Source of the DNA: Bostrychus sinensis
Lineage: Eukaryota; Chordata; Actinopteri; Gobiiformes; Eleotridae
DNA length: 64,000 nucleotides
Assembly (NCBI GenBank): GCA_020698575.1
Contig: CM036242.1
Span: 18,910,124-18,974,123 of the forward strand
Direction of reading: 5' to 3'
Below the pieces are notes generated by a model. The model was not told the DNA's origin. It saw only the letters and a list, made by a program, of their open reading frames with translations, and ran no database searches. Positions 23,946-36,075 of the stretch are shown here, piece after piece. The translations under genes were made by a program, and so were the position numbers. Position 1 is the first letter of the stretch. Each line of letters begins with the position of its first letter.

Positions 23946-25892
23946 GATGTTAATGTTTTTGTTATCCTCACAAACAGAAAAAATACAGTTCATGTAACTG
24001 TTACATCTTTGCCACAATATTGAGTGAAAGTATATCCAACTTGTGGTTATATTAATTGCCCACTTTAGGCAAAGACGTCAGGGACATATGGATTTTCTGC
24101 CACAGTAGTTGTGGCTGTCCCTCAGCTGATGTGAGAAGGTTGTGGTGGAGTTGTGTATATGCGTATGTGTGTGTGTGTGTAGGGGGGGTTGATGTGAATA
24201 ATGCATTACGAGGTATGAGGCTGGTAAGGAGCCGGGGCTCTGGGAATTTAAAGGTATTTGTGTTTGTCACACAAATCAGGAAGTCTCGGTGTGCGCACAG
24301 GCAAATCTGAACTGACGGCTCAGAAAGGAGGACGACACTACCTCTTCCTCACAAAGTCACACCTGCGCAAGAAAGGTGTGAGTATTCAGTAAGCATGTGC
24401 AGGAGGGCATTTACTGTGATTTTCTAACTGCCACCGCTAGGATAACACCTTAAATGTGTCAATGTTCTAGGCAATTCTCTCCTGCAAAGGGTTGGTGGTC
24501 CAGCTTCTGGTAATGGTTAAAGTAAGAATTTGATCTAAAGTTTTGATAGGCTAAGGGGGCGTTTATACAGCAACGTTGGTCAGGAAAATGTGACAGATAT
24601 GTCACTGATGTGAATAATCTGTAGTAAGACTGTTAGGCCAGCAAGGGGCACTGTGCACTCCAATGACAAAGTCATTACACACCAGAAGAAGTCATAGCAG
24701 TTTTCTGCAACTTTTGCAACACATTTTAAGCCCTGTGGTTTTCTTGGCAGTATAAGGATTTGTACATGAAATAGGCCTATTTTGGTTGTTTCTGTTCTAA
24801 AAATTCAATAAAGGCATTTAATGGAAATCAATTGACACATATTAAAACAGGCATGATTCTGGATTGAAACATAGTTTGCCCAACTGCTGTATAGCTGTTT
24901 TGGCTGTATCTTACAGACAACAGGCCATATATGAACATGATCCACACTACTGTCAACTTTTTTGGAACTGACTTGGCAGAAATTCAAAGTATAGTAAAAA
25001 TAAAAGTAAATAAATAAATAAAATTATTTACAAAGCATCCAGACAGAAATGTACTTAAATAAAACATATAGATGTTTCTATCCACCTCTGTTAAACATGT
25101 GGTTTAGATTTCAGTTGGCAAAAAATAAAGATAAAAAAATAGTAGGAAACAGTTTAATGTAGGACTAATAGATCATAGCATTATATTTCCACAGAATAAA
25201 AACGTTTTTTACATGAGTTCAGCAGTTTAAATCTGTTCCCTGCCTCATTACTGACAGGTGGATTGCATGTTACTTTCGTTAAGGTAATGGCTTAAGGGTC
25301 CTGGCTTCCACACTGAAGCTGGCAGACGCATACCAGACTTTCACTTTAAAGAGCGTGTCAGGGGTTAAGTGGTCCTGGAAAAGTAGGAGCTGTGAGTCAA
25401 GTTAGAAAGCAGCCATGGATTCTCTCATCAGCAGGTGGGAGGTGAGATTCGGGGTGTTAGGAGCAGGTGTTGCACAGGGCCACAGATCACAGCCCAACGC
25501 TGGGCGGCGATAAGCCCAGCACCACTTAAATTACATCCACGACTCTTCTATGACCCATGTGGTTAAGCAACGCAGCACAGTGGATAGTGTAAGTGTGAGA
25601 AAGGAAAGCTGCGACATGTGTATACGAGTGTGCAATTTTGTTCTTTGCTAGTAAGCAGTCTACAAGTGTCCACTTACCGTAAATACATGCAATAAAGAAC
25701 ATCAATAAAATCAAGTCACGAATCACTCATTTGATATCTATATCTGTTTACGGTACTGCTCAATCTTAAAAAATGCTCAAGCGCATCAAACTTCTCTCCA
25801 AGTCCTGATGTGTCCTCACAGCTGAAAATAAATGTAATTAGATGTTGCCTGTATGAGAACAGAAGATTAATTTGACATATGTCATTAAGTAA
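23946..25892. other. Non-coding interval
   Basis: AT-rich DNA with a short (TG)n at about 24164-24180 followed by a G-run. I see no gene and no clear repeat. Segment 25260-25520 is GC-richer and unique, with no further support for a function. Confidence 0.55.
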
Positions 25893-26090
25893 GAGGTGGC
25901 ACGGTGGCAAAGTGGTTAGCACTGTTGCCTCACAGCATTGCCTTTCTGTGTGGAGCCTTCCATGCTCAGGTGGCTTTCCTCCAGGTGCTGCAGTTTACCC
26001 TTTCAACTTGAAACATGCACAATAGGCTCCAGCTATGTACTCTTGATTAGGATATGGCTCCAGATCTACTCAGCAGTCACCCACTGCTTC
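25893..26090 (+). mobile_element. V-SINE-like element, outer copy, 5' part
   Basis: A tRNA-like head (GGCAAAGTGGTTAGCACTG, CCTCACAGC) leads into the central block shared by V-SINE/DANA-type fish SINEs (CCTTTCTGTGTGGAG, TTTCCTCCAGGTGCT). It stops at CCCACTGCTTC, where a second copy begins. The missing 3' part reappears at about 26458, which indicates interruption rather than 5' truncation of a neighbour. Confidence 0.72.
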
Positions 26091-26457
26091 ACAGTGGCTT
26101 ATTGGTTAGCACTCTTGCCTCACAGCAAGAAGGTCCCGGGTTTGATTCCCACACCGAGTGGGGCCTTTCTGTGTGGAGCTTGCATGGTATCCATTTCTGG
26201 GTGGGTTTCCTCCAGGTGCTCCGGTTTCCCCCATCAACCTAAAAAAAAAAACATGCACAATAGGCCAAAACCTCCAACCATATACTTCTGACCAGGATCC
26301 TGGCTCAAGATCTGGAGAAGGGTCCCCGGGCGCTGCACTGCAGCTGCCCACTGCTTCTGACAGGTTGCCCTAGCAGCATTGAGGGATGGGTCAAATGCAG
26401 AGAATGAATTTCCCCTAGGGGAACAAAAGTATAATAAAGAAAATAAAAATAAATAAA
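26091..26457 (+). mobile_element. V-SINE-like element, inner (inserted) copy
   Basis: A full-length copy. The A-box-like TGGCTTATTGGTTAGC is followed by the B-box-like GGTTTGATTCC (26139-26149; one change from GGTTCGATTCC). The central block comes next (TTTCTGTGTGGAGCTTGCAT, GGTTTCCTCCAGGTGCTCC), then the tail CACTGCAGCTGCCCACTGCT to CAAATGCAGAGAATGAATTT and an A-rich 3' end. It is homologous over its length to the element at 39978-40300. Confidence 0.8.
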
Positions 26458-26535
26458 TTCTGACTGGTTACTCCAGAGGTATTACATGGATAGGTCGAGT
26501 GCAGAGAACTAATTTATCTTGGGGGACAGTAAGTC
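26458..26535 (+). mobile_element. V-SINE-like element, outer copy, 3' tail
   Basis: TTCTGACTGGTTACTCCAG then GGTCGAGTGCAGAGAACTAA matches the tail of the inner copy from TTCTGACAGG onward. It therefore completes the outer copy that breaks off at 26090. A shared TTC at both edges may be a short target duplication. Confidence 0.62.
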
Positions 26536-27494
26536 TGTGAACTTTACAGTAAGACTGTTACATTCTGGAAATGAATTTTGAATCATGCAGTTAAGAGTTA
26601 GTAAAATCACAGTACACTACTGCAGTCACATGCTCTCAAAGAGGACAGCTCACAGACTCAAATATGACCCACTTCAGTCCTACCTCTTTGGAGATAATCA
26701 AATGGTAAGGTAAAGCACATTTTATTATTTGTAATGTTTGCTTATTAATGTAATCATCATATTACTGTTCTTAAACAAACCAATGCTGAGCTGAGCGTTT
26801 AGCTAACAGTTTTTATTCCAGAGTTAATAGTGTTTCTTATATTTAAATACCACTTAATATCTAGAAGATCTGTATTTACTTCGCTAAAAAAAAAATCCTC
26901 TGTGGAACTCAATCGCCCAGTGGGCTAATGCTAATACCAGCCAGTAAAACATGAAGTGACATGTAACATTACTTTTTATTTTGTAGAAAAGAGGAATATA
27001 ACTTTTCCTATATCTGTGAATGTAGAATCAATACAGCAAGACGCTCTTCAGACAAACAATGTAACATGTGCAACGTGTGCAACATGTATTCAGTTTAAAA
27101 CATTGACATCCCATGAATGGCACTCAGTCACTTATTCCAGTTTTCTGTTCCAGTCTTGGTATTTAGGTGGGAGCACATGTGTCCTGTGGGGCAATACCTC
27201 GGCTGAAATAACCAGCAGCAAAGTAAGTAAGTAAGTAATATTTATTTTCTGTTAGCAAATTAATTATATCCACTGTACATTATTTGATGACTTATTTTTT
27301 TAATATCCCAATCTCAGACATTGTGTTTTTTTCAGGTGAGTTGCTGGATTTAGCCAAAAAAGGCCACTTCAGGAGACATTATCTTGAAGATGGTGGTAAC
27401 AGTCAGACCCCCTGAAGTCCACATAAAAAAGGTTGTTTTGAACTTCTGTGTAAAAATGCAAAGACTATTTGTTCTTTATAACATGGAGAAATCT

Positions 27495-27497
<3 letters not shown>

Positions 27498-27555
<58 letters not shown>
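27498..27555 (+). repeat. (TA)n microsatellite
   Basis: About 29 uninterrupted AT dinucleotides, able to extrude a cruciform. Confidence 0.97.
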
Positions 27556-27557
<2 letters not shown>

Positions 27558-27604
27558 AAGTGAATTTTGAAATAAATTTAAATACAACAAACAGTACATA
27601 TGTA

Positions 27605-27815
27605 GACATTACAGTAAAATACTGCCATTAAATTGGCACAGTACTACTGTATAAATAACAGTAACTATTGGGTTTAAAATACAGTACCACTGTATAATTG
27701 ACAGTAAATTACTGTTATCATATTACAGTAACTTACTGTTATATGTTAAAACAGTACCAGTGCTGTAAATTAACAGTAAAATGCTGGCAATCCTGCTGCC
27801 AGTATTTTACTGTTT
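27605..27815 (+). mobile_element. ACAGTA-rich palindromic repeat (MITE-like)
   Basis: Many ACAGTA and TACTGT words in both orientations, ending in a near-perfect hairpin. ACAGTAAAATGCTGGCA (27773-27789) pairs with TGCCAGTATTTTACTGT (27797-27813) at 16 of 17 positions over a 7-nt loop. It resembles short non-autonomous elements of this word type in fish genomes. It is non-coding, and the left boundary is uncertain. Confidence 0.55.
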
Positions 27816-28057
27816 ATTTACAAGTACATTTCTTACAAAAATACAACTGAATATTATCTGTGCTTAACACTTTCCCTCAGAAGTTATTGCACCTAAGCAC
27901 AAGGTCATTTTCTGAAAACTAATAAAATGTTACGTTGCATTTGCTGTATCTGAACATATATTATTTTATCATATATTCTGTACCTCATTGGTGTCTTTGA
28001 ATGAACCTTAGCATATCTACATAAATCGCAAAACAGTAGACATCTAATCCACCAGAG

Positions 28058-28200
28058 GTCAAATCCAACCAGACAAAGGTTACAAGCCAGCGTACTTTTT
28101 GTGCTTGTCCCAAGATAAGCGGAAAGAGCTGTGCTTGGAAGGGCATCAGGCATAAAACCAATATGTAAATCAGTGGAATGAATGTTAGGAAGAAAACATA
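28058..28200 (+). mobile_element. Dispersed repeat family R1, copy E
   Basis: It keeps AAAGGTTACAAGCCAGCGTA, TTTTTGTGCTTGTCCCAAG, GGAAGGGCATCAGGCATAAA and CCAATATGTAAATC in family order. Same orientation as copies A-D and F. Confidence 0.66.
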
Positions 28201-29424
28201 AGATTTTCCCAGACAGATAAACATCTGTTGATGTTGATTATGATTTTTGTTTTTGATAGAAAAAAGGAGGAAAGTCACACAATAAAAGCAACAACACAGG
28301 ATTGCCTTTTTGTTACTCTCAGAAAGAAGAACTTGACACCAGAAACACTTAGAGCAAAACTAGTAAAAACAAAATCATAAACAAATAAAATCTGGTAGAA
28401 GAAATGAGGAGGATGAAAGTGGATCAAGCCAAAAGGCGCATGGAGCTTTGAGGATGAGCCAAGGTGAAGTATTGATCAGCCATTGACAAACACAATAGAA
28501 ATTTTAGATGTGATGTGAGAGGCCCCATCCATAATTTATCAGTGGGCCAAATGTGAGTGACGTGGGGTGCAGACAGGGGGGAGTATTGATTAGTAGTGAG
28601 GAAAAAAGTGCAATGGGCGGTGGTGGAGGGGTCCGGGGAGAATAGATTGAAGAGGATGGGATGGAGTTGTGCAAAGGATCCGGAGTAGAGATGGCGAGAG
28701 TGGGTGTGGGGGGGTGAGATGAAGCACGGGAAAGCCATTAAGGATGGCAGTGTTACCAGACACTGGCAGAGAGACGCACAAAGATTGGAGGAGAGAGTAA
28801 GAATAAGAGGTCAGTGCTCCCCCTTTCTATTCACTACCACACCCCTCCATCTCACCACCCGCCCAAATCAATATAACCATGTCAAAACATAAAATGCATG
28901 CTTTTGCTCTTAAGTAAAAGGTGTCTTAAGATTTTTAAAAGCATTGATTCGAGGATGGGTCGATGGAAATCAAGGCATATTTTCCTGTGCAAAGAGGGTA
29001 ATAACACTCAGCTGATAATAGCACAACAGCGAGGATTGGGACCGTGTCTTACCCAGAGTGCACTGGTCAGATTACTGCACTCCACTCCAACTAGACAGGG
29101 TACAAAAAGTCTAGCAGGGGGTTGTAGGCCATGGCATGAAGCTACACAAACTGACTCAAAGATTTACACAGGGGAAGGAAAAACATGGTGAGTGCGTTAT
29201 ATTACACTACTGCATTTGAAAATATTTCACACATTAAGTGTGGAAGTATCTCAACCTAACTAACATAATTAACAGGCCTGGGGCTGAATATACCATCAGA
29301 CAATACTTGACAGACCCAAGCATTCCTCTTTTGCAGTGCATACCACACTGAACAAGTTTAATGAGAATACCTTTGAATGATATATTGTTTTAAATATTTC
29401 ATTTTAGCTTGAGGTGATATAGCC

Positions 29425-30108
29425 AGATGTGGAAAAAGTATTCAAAATCTGGACGCAATGAAAAAGTTCTGTTACTTCCAAAATAACATTACTCAAGTAG
29501 AAGTAGTACTATAGTAGAAGTACTCCACAAACATGTTACTTGAGTAAAAGTAATACATCATCCATCAATTTGATTGATGTATTGATGTATTGATGTATTA
29601 TTAAAAGTAAAAAAAGTGTATGTGTAAAGTTTACTTAAGCAAAAGAAACTAATGGAAACAATGTACTTGAGTAGTGAGAACAACTACTAACATAGCTTTT
29701 TTCACTAAAATGTTTTACTACAATTCAAGTAGAAGTAAAAGTATAGAGAGGTATCCGGGGTCCTTTATGTGTTGCAACAGGGAGCCACCCTTGGAGAAAC
29801 TGCACTGCTTTTGAAAGGATGTGGCAGCCTCTGCTGGGCCACCTGCCTGGTGACCTGGCAGAGCTGCTGTGTAAGGGTGCACTACATTTTAATTTAAACT
29901 TTGTTTGATGTCTGGCGACTGTGCTGTTTGTTTTTGTGTGTGTTTGTTTTGTTTGTTTTATTTCTGTTTCTTGTGTGTTTAATGTCAAATTAAATTAAAT
30001 AAACACTATTAAAGTAAAAGTGTGTTGTAGAAAATATACTCAAAAGGACATTTTCCTGGAAAAAAAATAGAACTTGAGTAAAAATATCTACTTTTCACCT
30101 CTGTACGA
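29425..30108 (+). mobile_element. acttgagtaaaa-type DNA-transposon remnant (hAT-like ends)
   Basis: The left edge CAGATGTGG resembles a decayed CAGAGGTG terminus, and the right edge reads CACCTCTG (30099-30106), its reverse complement. Inside are repeated ACTTGAGTAAAAGTA words, a 10-bp inverted repeat (29551-29560 and 29591-29600) and TTGATGTA repeats. It has no transposase, and no clear 8-bp target duplication survives. A more GC-rich segment (29745-29870) could be a separate insertion. Confidence 0.5.
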
Positions 30109-32309
30109 CCACTTAATTTGGATGCCTTAAAAATCCTTGTCCAATGACAGAGGGGGAGTGTGGGTGGGTGCAGTGTGTTTTTTTCCACATGTGCGCACAA
30201 GTGAGGGATGAAAAAAAAAAAGAAAAAAAAAAAACTCCATATCAACTCCAGGGATGCCAAACCGCCCATAAACCAAACCCAGGATGTTAAACATTCCAAA
30301 AACAAACAGAAAACAAAACTCAAGGTGGAAAAAAAAAACACTACTAAATTATGTCCCATAATCAGACACCAAACTTACAGCCACCACATGAAGGGCAGTG
30401 CCAGTGTACAACCATATGTCTGTTGTTGTTCCAGTTAGACTGGCAGCCACAAAATGCTGCTCTAAAGACAATGGCAATGCAGCAGTAATTACCCTCACCC
30501 GATGGGTGTGGCTATGCTCTGAGGAAACTCATCTGTCCATGACCACAAAAATATAATGAATGACATGTGGTGAATAAACTGAAGGCTAGTAAGATTTATG
30601 TGAATGACGATATACTTTAAAAAAAGTATTCATATCACTCATATCACTAACTAACTGAATTCTATACTCCTGCCTGCATTTACTATCAACTAAAATTACA
30701 TTTAGTGATTTTTTTTTGTCCATTAGACCTTTGTATTGTACCTTACTAACATCGCATACAGTGTGCTTTATGTAATATTTGTGATGGTGGATCATGTACC
30801 CATCTAATGCAATGTAAATTAAAAGATATAGTCTGCTGCTGCTCAGCCATATCAATCTGCAACGTAAAATAGGTCTGGGAAAATCCATAAAGAGACCACA
30901 CTAATTCATTGTACATAATACAATAACAATAGCTGTCCAGAAGAGTTTAGTTTGATAAAACAGTTTTAATATTTAACTGCTTACTGTAGAGTGTTTGCTT
31001 TAAAAGAAACTAATACTATGCCTTAACAATACAAACAGTGAGATGATCCCAACAATATATTCAAGCAATATGTCCCTCTTTCAATATGGCTTCCATGGAG
31101 GACTGGGTTTTGAAGAACATTAGTCACTTTGGAACACAGCCGATCAAACTCAGCCTAATTCCATGACCTTTGAATCAACAAGGCCTGACCTAAGCATTTC
31201 TCTGACACATGTTTTGGAAATTGTAGGTCGTTGTCTAGTTAGACAAATGGCTGCTCTAATCCTGATTGTGTGTGATCTGTTTTCAGTGCAGCATTTGAGA
31301 ATGTGGGAAATGGAAGCCAGTAGTGAGATAATCTGGTCACCTGATCCATAGGCGATGGAGGCGATGACAGCCATGCTGTGCCACCGTGTGTCATATGATG
31401 AGGAGGCCAAACGGCAGGTGATGGACTTTTCCTCTGTTAATGGACAGATCCTGCCACCATGCTGATATGGCGCAAAGACAGAGAGGAAATGGGGAAAGGA
31501 GAAAAGAACAGCCTGTGTAGATGGACGGGTTAAGGAGCTTCCAAGAGCAATGGCATCCATTTGATACCCCACTTGTGATTTCTGATAAACGTGGGTCTGT
31601 GGGGGTGAGGAGAGGGAGAAAAAATACAAGTGGCTGTTTCCTGCAGCAGTGGGGTCTCTGCTGGTACACCAGTAACACTGTGTGAAGCCTGTAAGAATCA
31701 AAACAGAGAAACAGCAAACGCATACAGATGTAGTGCATTTGTATTTAAAAGCTAAATCTATTAAACTTTCTGCCAAAGAGGAAGCAGTGGCTGCTTCAAG
31801 AGGACACAGCAAGAGTGTTTTGTTAAGAGACTTTTGTGTAGTGTGTGAGGAGCTGTAAACAAAGCCAGATGACAGTCATCAGTGTGAGGGACACGGGAGT
31901 TCATACAGACACTAAAATATATTAATATCTTGTGTTACTGCAAGCGCAAGATAATTGGCCAAAATAGACTGAGGACCAGGCAGGCTGTGAACACCCTTAG
32001 AAATACATGTTTTAAATGCAGATTTTATAAATGTAGATGCTATAAATGCAGATGTTATGCAGATGATTTAATCACAGTATAACAGATGTTTTAGGCTCTT
32101 TAAAAGGCTGCCATGCAGACAACAGTATTAAACATAATTCTAGGAATTAAGGAACAAAAAGGGTATTAGCCCAGTTAAAATAATATAATTCAGCAAATTA
32201 GACAGATTTTTGTTTGAGCTGCAATGCACATTTTAAAAAGCCACTCAGACTCAGATAATAAAATCAAAGAATTTTGCCTTAAATGAGATGCACTTAAAAG
32301 GATCATGCT

Positions 32310-32465
32310 GACAAATGTGATTGTATTGGGTGCTAATGTGGCTCCCTCTGTCCCCTGTAAATCTAATGAAATATCCCCCTGTGCAATTGGCTCAGGACTG
32401 ACAGCACATGGGGAAAACACAGGAGACAGAGACACCTCCCTAATGCTTTCGAGATACAAATGTAC
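32310..32465 (+). promoter_or_regulatory. Candidate conserved non-coding element
   Basis: A high-complexity stretch with GTGCTAATGTGG, AATCTAATGAAAT and CCCTAATGC words, flanked by AT-rich DNA. No repeat similarity was seen. Weak support. Confidence 0.25.
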
Positions 32466-33699
32466 ATTCTAAACAATAAATGGCTATAGAGTACATGGTT
32501 AACCTCCCTGGCACTGCACATAACAAGCACATGACAGTGAGGTTATTGCCATATTTAACACAGCATATGTCCATATATATTTTCAGCATTTTGATTTTCA
32601 TAAACGTGAACTGAATATATGATCCTATAATAAAATGTATCGATTACAAGTAAACTTAAAATAATTTAAGTTTTGTAGCAAACTTCCCTAGCCCTGTTTT
32701 AAGCTCATGTAACAATTCTGAAGATGAGGATCACATTATGTTTTAATATCTAATTAAAAGTGCTGCTCTGCAACCTACTTTTCCTGGTGCTAAACAGAAT
32801 GCATTAAAGTAGAAAACAGTCCTGGGGAAGGCACAGAATTATCATAGAGCCAGACGGAAAATAAACAAGCCTCTCCCTCAACACTCTTATTTTATTTAGT
32901 AGTAGTTGATGAGAACATTGTACTTGAATTGCAAACACTAAATACCTACACACTTTTTGAGCTTACACTATGTCCCCAAAACAAGCTTCTCCTCTTTATA
33001 TATATATGTAAGCAAATAAAAATAGCAGTCGCACAGTTGGACTGCTGAGACAGAAACAAAAAGTAGGATGTTTGCTATTTTCCTTGCCATTAGTGTGTTT
33101 ACAGCCGAGCACTGTGAAACCCTCTGAGGTAATTCTCCTGTGGCGCCACTAGGGGAGCTTACATCCCTTTTTTCAGCTTGAGCAGTGTATGCAAACAAGG
33201 AGCACATGGCAGACACGAAAACACACAAGTATTGTTAGTAACAAAGGGAATCCTGTGTAAAAATCAGAGCAGGGATTTTCTATTAACATTAACTTTTACA
33301 TAAAATGTCCACTGTACATTATATTTCATAGCCTTTTTCCATTACAGCTATTCACAATCCATCTTCTATGCCGACTCTGCTCTGTGACAGTGTGAGCAAG
33401 TTGGCCTGCCATTGTACTGTAGGCTAATACTGCAATGGGACTACCCAGCTCTCCACAAGTACAAAACACACCTCCATTATGCATTACACATCTACGAGAT
33501 ATTTAAGCTCTTTGTAGGAGTTAAATCTTGGAGCCATGCCGTGTCATTCTGCGGGAGATGATAGGGAGCTTTAGTCATGTCTGTATTAGCGGGATGACTT
33601 CCAAAGCCGCTGGGATGGTGTCTTACAACCACAAGCTGCACTTTGTCTCAGAGTTCAACTTCACTCCTGGCCCTGAGCACCAAATCAGAAGCGTAAAGA

Positions 33700-34080
33700 G
33701 AAAATCTAGTAAAAGTTCTTCAAAATGATATTTAGTAGAAATAAAAATACTTACTTGAGTATTATATCATACTACAACTGCTACTACTACTAACAACTAA
33801 TATCACAACATTGCTATTCTAATACATCCCTGGGCAAGACACACTCACATTGCCTACTCCAGTAAGGATAACATATGTATGTTTAAAACCTAAAAACTAT
33901 TATCTATTACTACTACTGCTCCCAGTACTATTACTCCTTCTACCACTGCTACTATACACTATTACCACTACTATTGATTTTTCCGCTGAAGCCAACAAAA
34001 TCAAGGAAAAATAAAGGAAGGAAAAAAGTTAAAGGAAATTTATTTTTTAGAACTTTCCACCTCTAAAAAAACTTTACATG
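33700..34080 (+). mobile_element. acttgagtaaaa/ACT-rich repeat fragment
   Basis: TTTAGTAGAAATAAAAATAC, then TACTTGAGTATT, then several CTACTACTAC blocks matches the layout of 7397-7710. It ends near AACTTTCCACCTCTAAAA, a CACCTCT terminus. Boundaries are approximate. Confidence 0.42.
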
Positions 34081-35845
34081 GATTGGGTATTGACCCAATA
34101 AGAGCACATGAATTTGAAAGTATTGTGAGATGGTTGCAGTCTTGCAGATGGTGTCAGTCTTGAGAGGTGTGAACATGAGCTGAATGTGTTCCAGCACACG
34201 TGTCATCTTCACAAGTGGCAAAAGTAGTGTTTTCTCATCTTGGAGCAACGCAACATGGTTCTTATTCTAAGCTAAATACCGCCCATCTGTCTGGTGCTGC
34301 ATTTGGCCGGTGCCTTTGTGAGCCAACTCTGGAGCCCTTAAAGAGACTGTCAGGTCTGTGTGTGTATTTTCTCAGTCTGATTGAACAAAAACACAGCCCT
34401 TAATGTATCATTTTCAGTACCCAAATAAAACCACACACACCTACAAGCCTTACTTAATTGAAGGTTTTCACCGAACAGACAGACTTTTTTTTTCTTTTCT
34501 TTCTTCCAAGGGGAGTAGTGAGCGCTTTTTGAAATCAATATTCTCTACTTGTTTTTTCTGCAAATTAAAGCTGCCATTCTGAAGCTAGTGTCGCCGGGGA
34601 ACAGCTCAGAGAAGCAGGGATGGGTAAGAAATGCACTGGTAAAGTTTTCAAGCGAAATGAACAGGAAGTGACAGATCCGGAAAATCTATTTCTGTTTTCA
34701 AATAGAATGAAAAAGAATATGAATGCTTAAAATATCCAAATGTGAGTTGTCACATAACATAATAAAGTGTCTGGTAAAATCACTGAAAAATGTATTGGCA
34801 TAAATTACTGCCTCATCATCTACAATTTCCTCCTGTTAGTCTACATAACATGCAATTTACACACAAGACTGCATCCTTGTCTCTGTCTGGTGCAGAAGGC
34901 TAGCACTATACTTTGTTGTAGAACAGATAACTCCTCAGGAAGCTTTGTAATGCCTAAAAACCTCAATTAGATTCATCAATATTTAATGAAATGACTGGTA
35001 AAGCCTATCCACCCCGCCTATCTAGTGCCTTAGTGGCTTAGTGCCTTAGTGCTGGCGTGATGTTAATTGTTGGCCTAAAGCACTGGAGACAGACAAGAGT
35101 TTACTTGCTCTATAATGGATGGCTCTATCCCTAACATAATATTGAGATTGGTACTTGTCTGTGAAAATAACTGCAAGCCTTGTCTATTGTGGGAAGAACA
35201 AGAGAGACTGCACATATTATTATTAGCATTATTATCATAACATGCATTACTATACACATACAAAATGCAGGGAGTTGGTAAAATAATTTTAATAATTTTT
35301 AGGCCTGAACTTTGTTTCAGTCTGGTCTAAGAGCCTGCCTCTCAGACAGAACATCTGTCCTGGAGTGTTTGCCCCAGGGCATTCTCTGTATATCAGAGGG
35401 TCATCAACATTCAATGGCCCCAAAAGAAGAATGATCTAGTCCCCATGACTGCCCTCCACACAATTACAAAACTAAAAGCATCAAATATGACAAGTCAAGT
35501 ACATTAGAAGTTTAAAATAGCATCAGTTTTTCTTTTATTGAGACATATTAAGCTGAATTATTCTGTGTTCATTGTTTGGCCATACTTAGCAAATATGTAA
35601 CAGGGTAGATGGTAAAACACTGCAGGCAGGAAGTCTGAGCAGCAGGCCTGGCTCTTTAAGCAGCCTCACATGAGCAGGGCTGTGGAGATAAAACAGACTC
35701 AGGGGGAAACATAAAAGAGAGAGCTCACCCTGCTCGCCGGGGCCTATCTGCTGCTCTTCCTCCTGGCTTGTGTTAGCCTCACCTTGGCATGTGGCAATCA
35801 CATCATCTATTCTTATGTGCTTCTCTTGCAGGACCCCAGAGCTGT

Positions 35846-36075
35846 CCTGTGAGGTGCCTTACACTGAGGGATTTCTTTTCATTGACTTTCTGGGTAAATT
35901 GATTTTAATAGCCAACACTTGGGACTCTGTCACGCCCTGCCATATTTCTCCACTCAGGATGTCTGGGCTATTTTCCAGGGTTATTGGAATAAGAACTGAC
36001 GAATCCCTTTCAAGGTCCCAAGGAGATAATCTCCTGTCATTTCTGATTTGCATAACATTATTTAAAATTTAATGT
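35846..36075 (+). promoter_or_regulatory. Candidate conserved non-coding element
   Basis: A unique, balanced stretch with AATTGATTTTAATAGCC, AGATAATCTCC, GATTTGCATAAC (octamer-like ATTTGCAT on +) and AATGTAATGGCATTAAG. It includes a 100-codon open frame on + and a 64-codon frame on -, neither with a domain. Of the desert segments it has one of the most enhancer-like textures. Confidence 0.37.

Larger units (their letters stand above)
26536..35845. other. Non-coding interval with repeats
   Basis: No supported gene. The longest ORF outside irx5 (31150-31812, minus, 220 codons) lies here but has no recognisable domain. Its opposite strand and other frames are also partly open. 28210-29190 and 30130-33690 are mostly unique DNA. 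33700-34080 is another acttgagtaaaa/ACT-rich fragment like 7397-7710. 34100-35840 is AT-rich and unremarkable. Confidence 0.55.
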
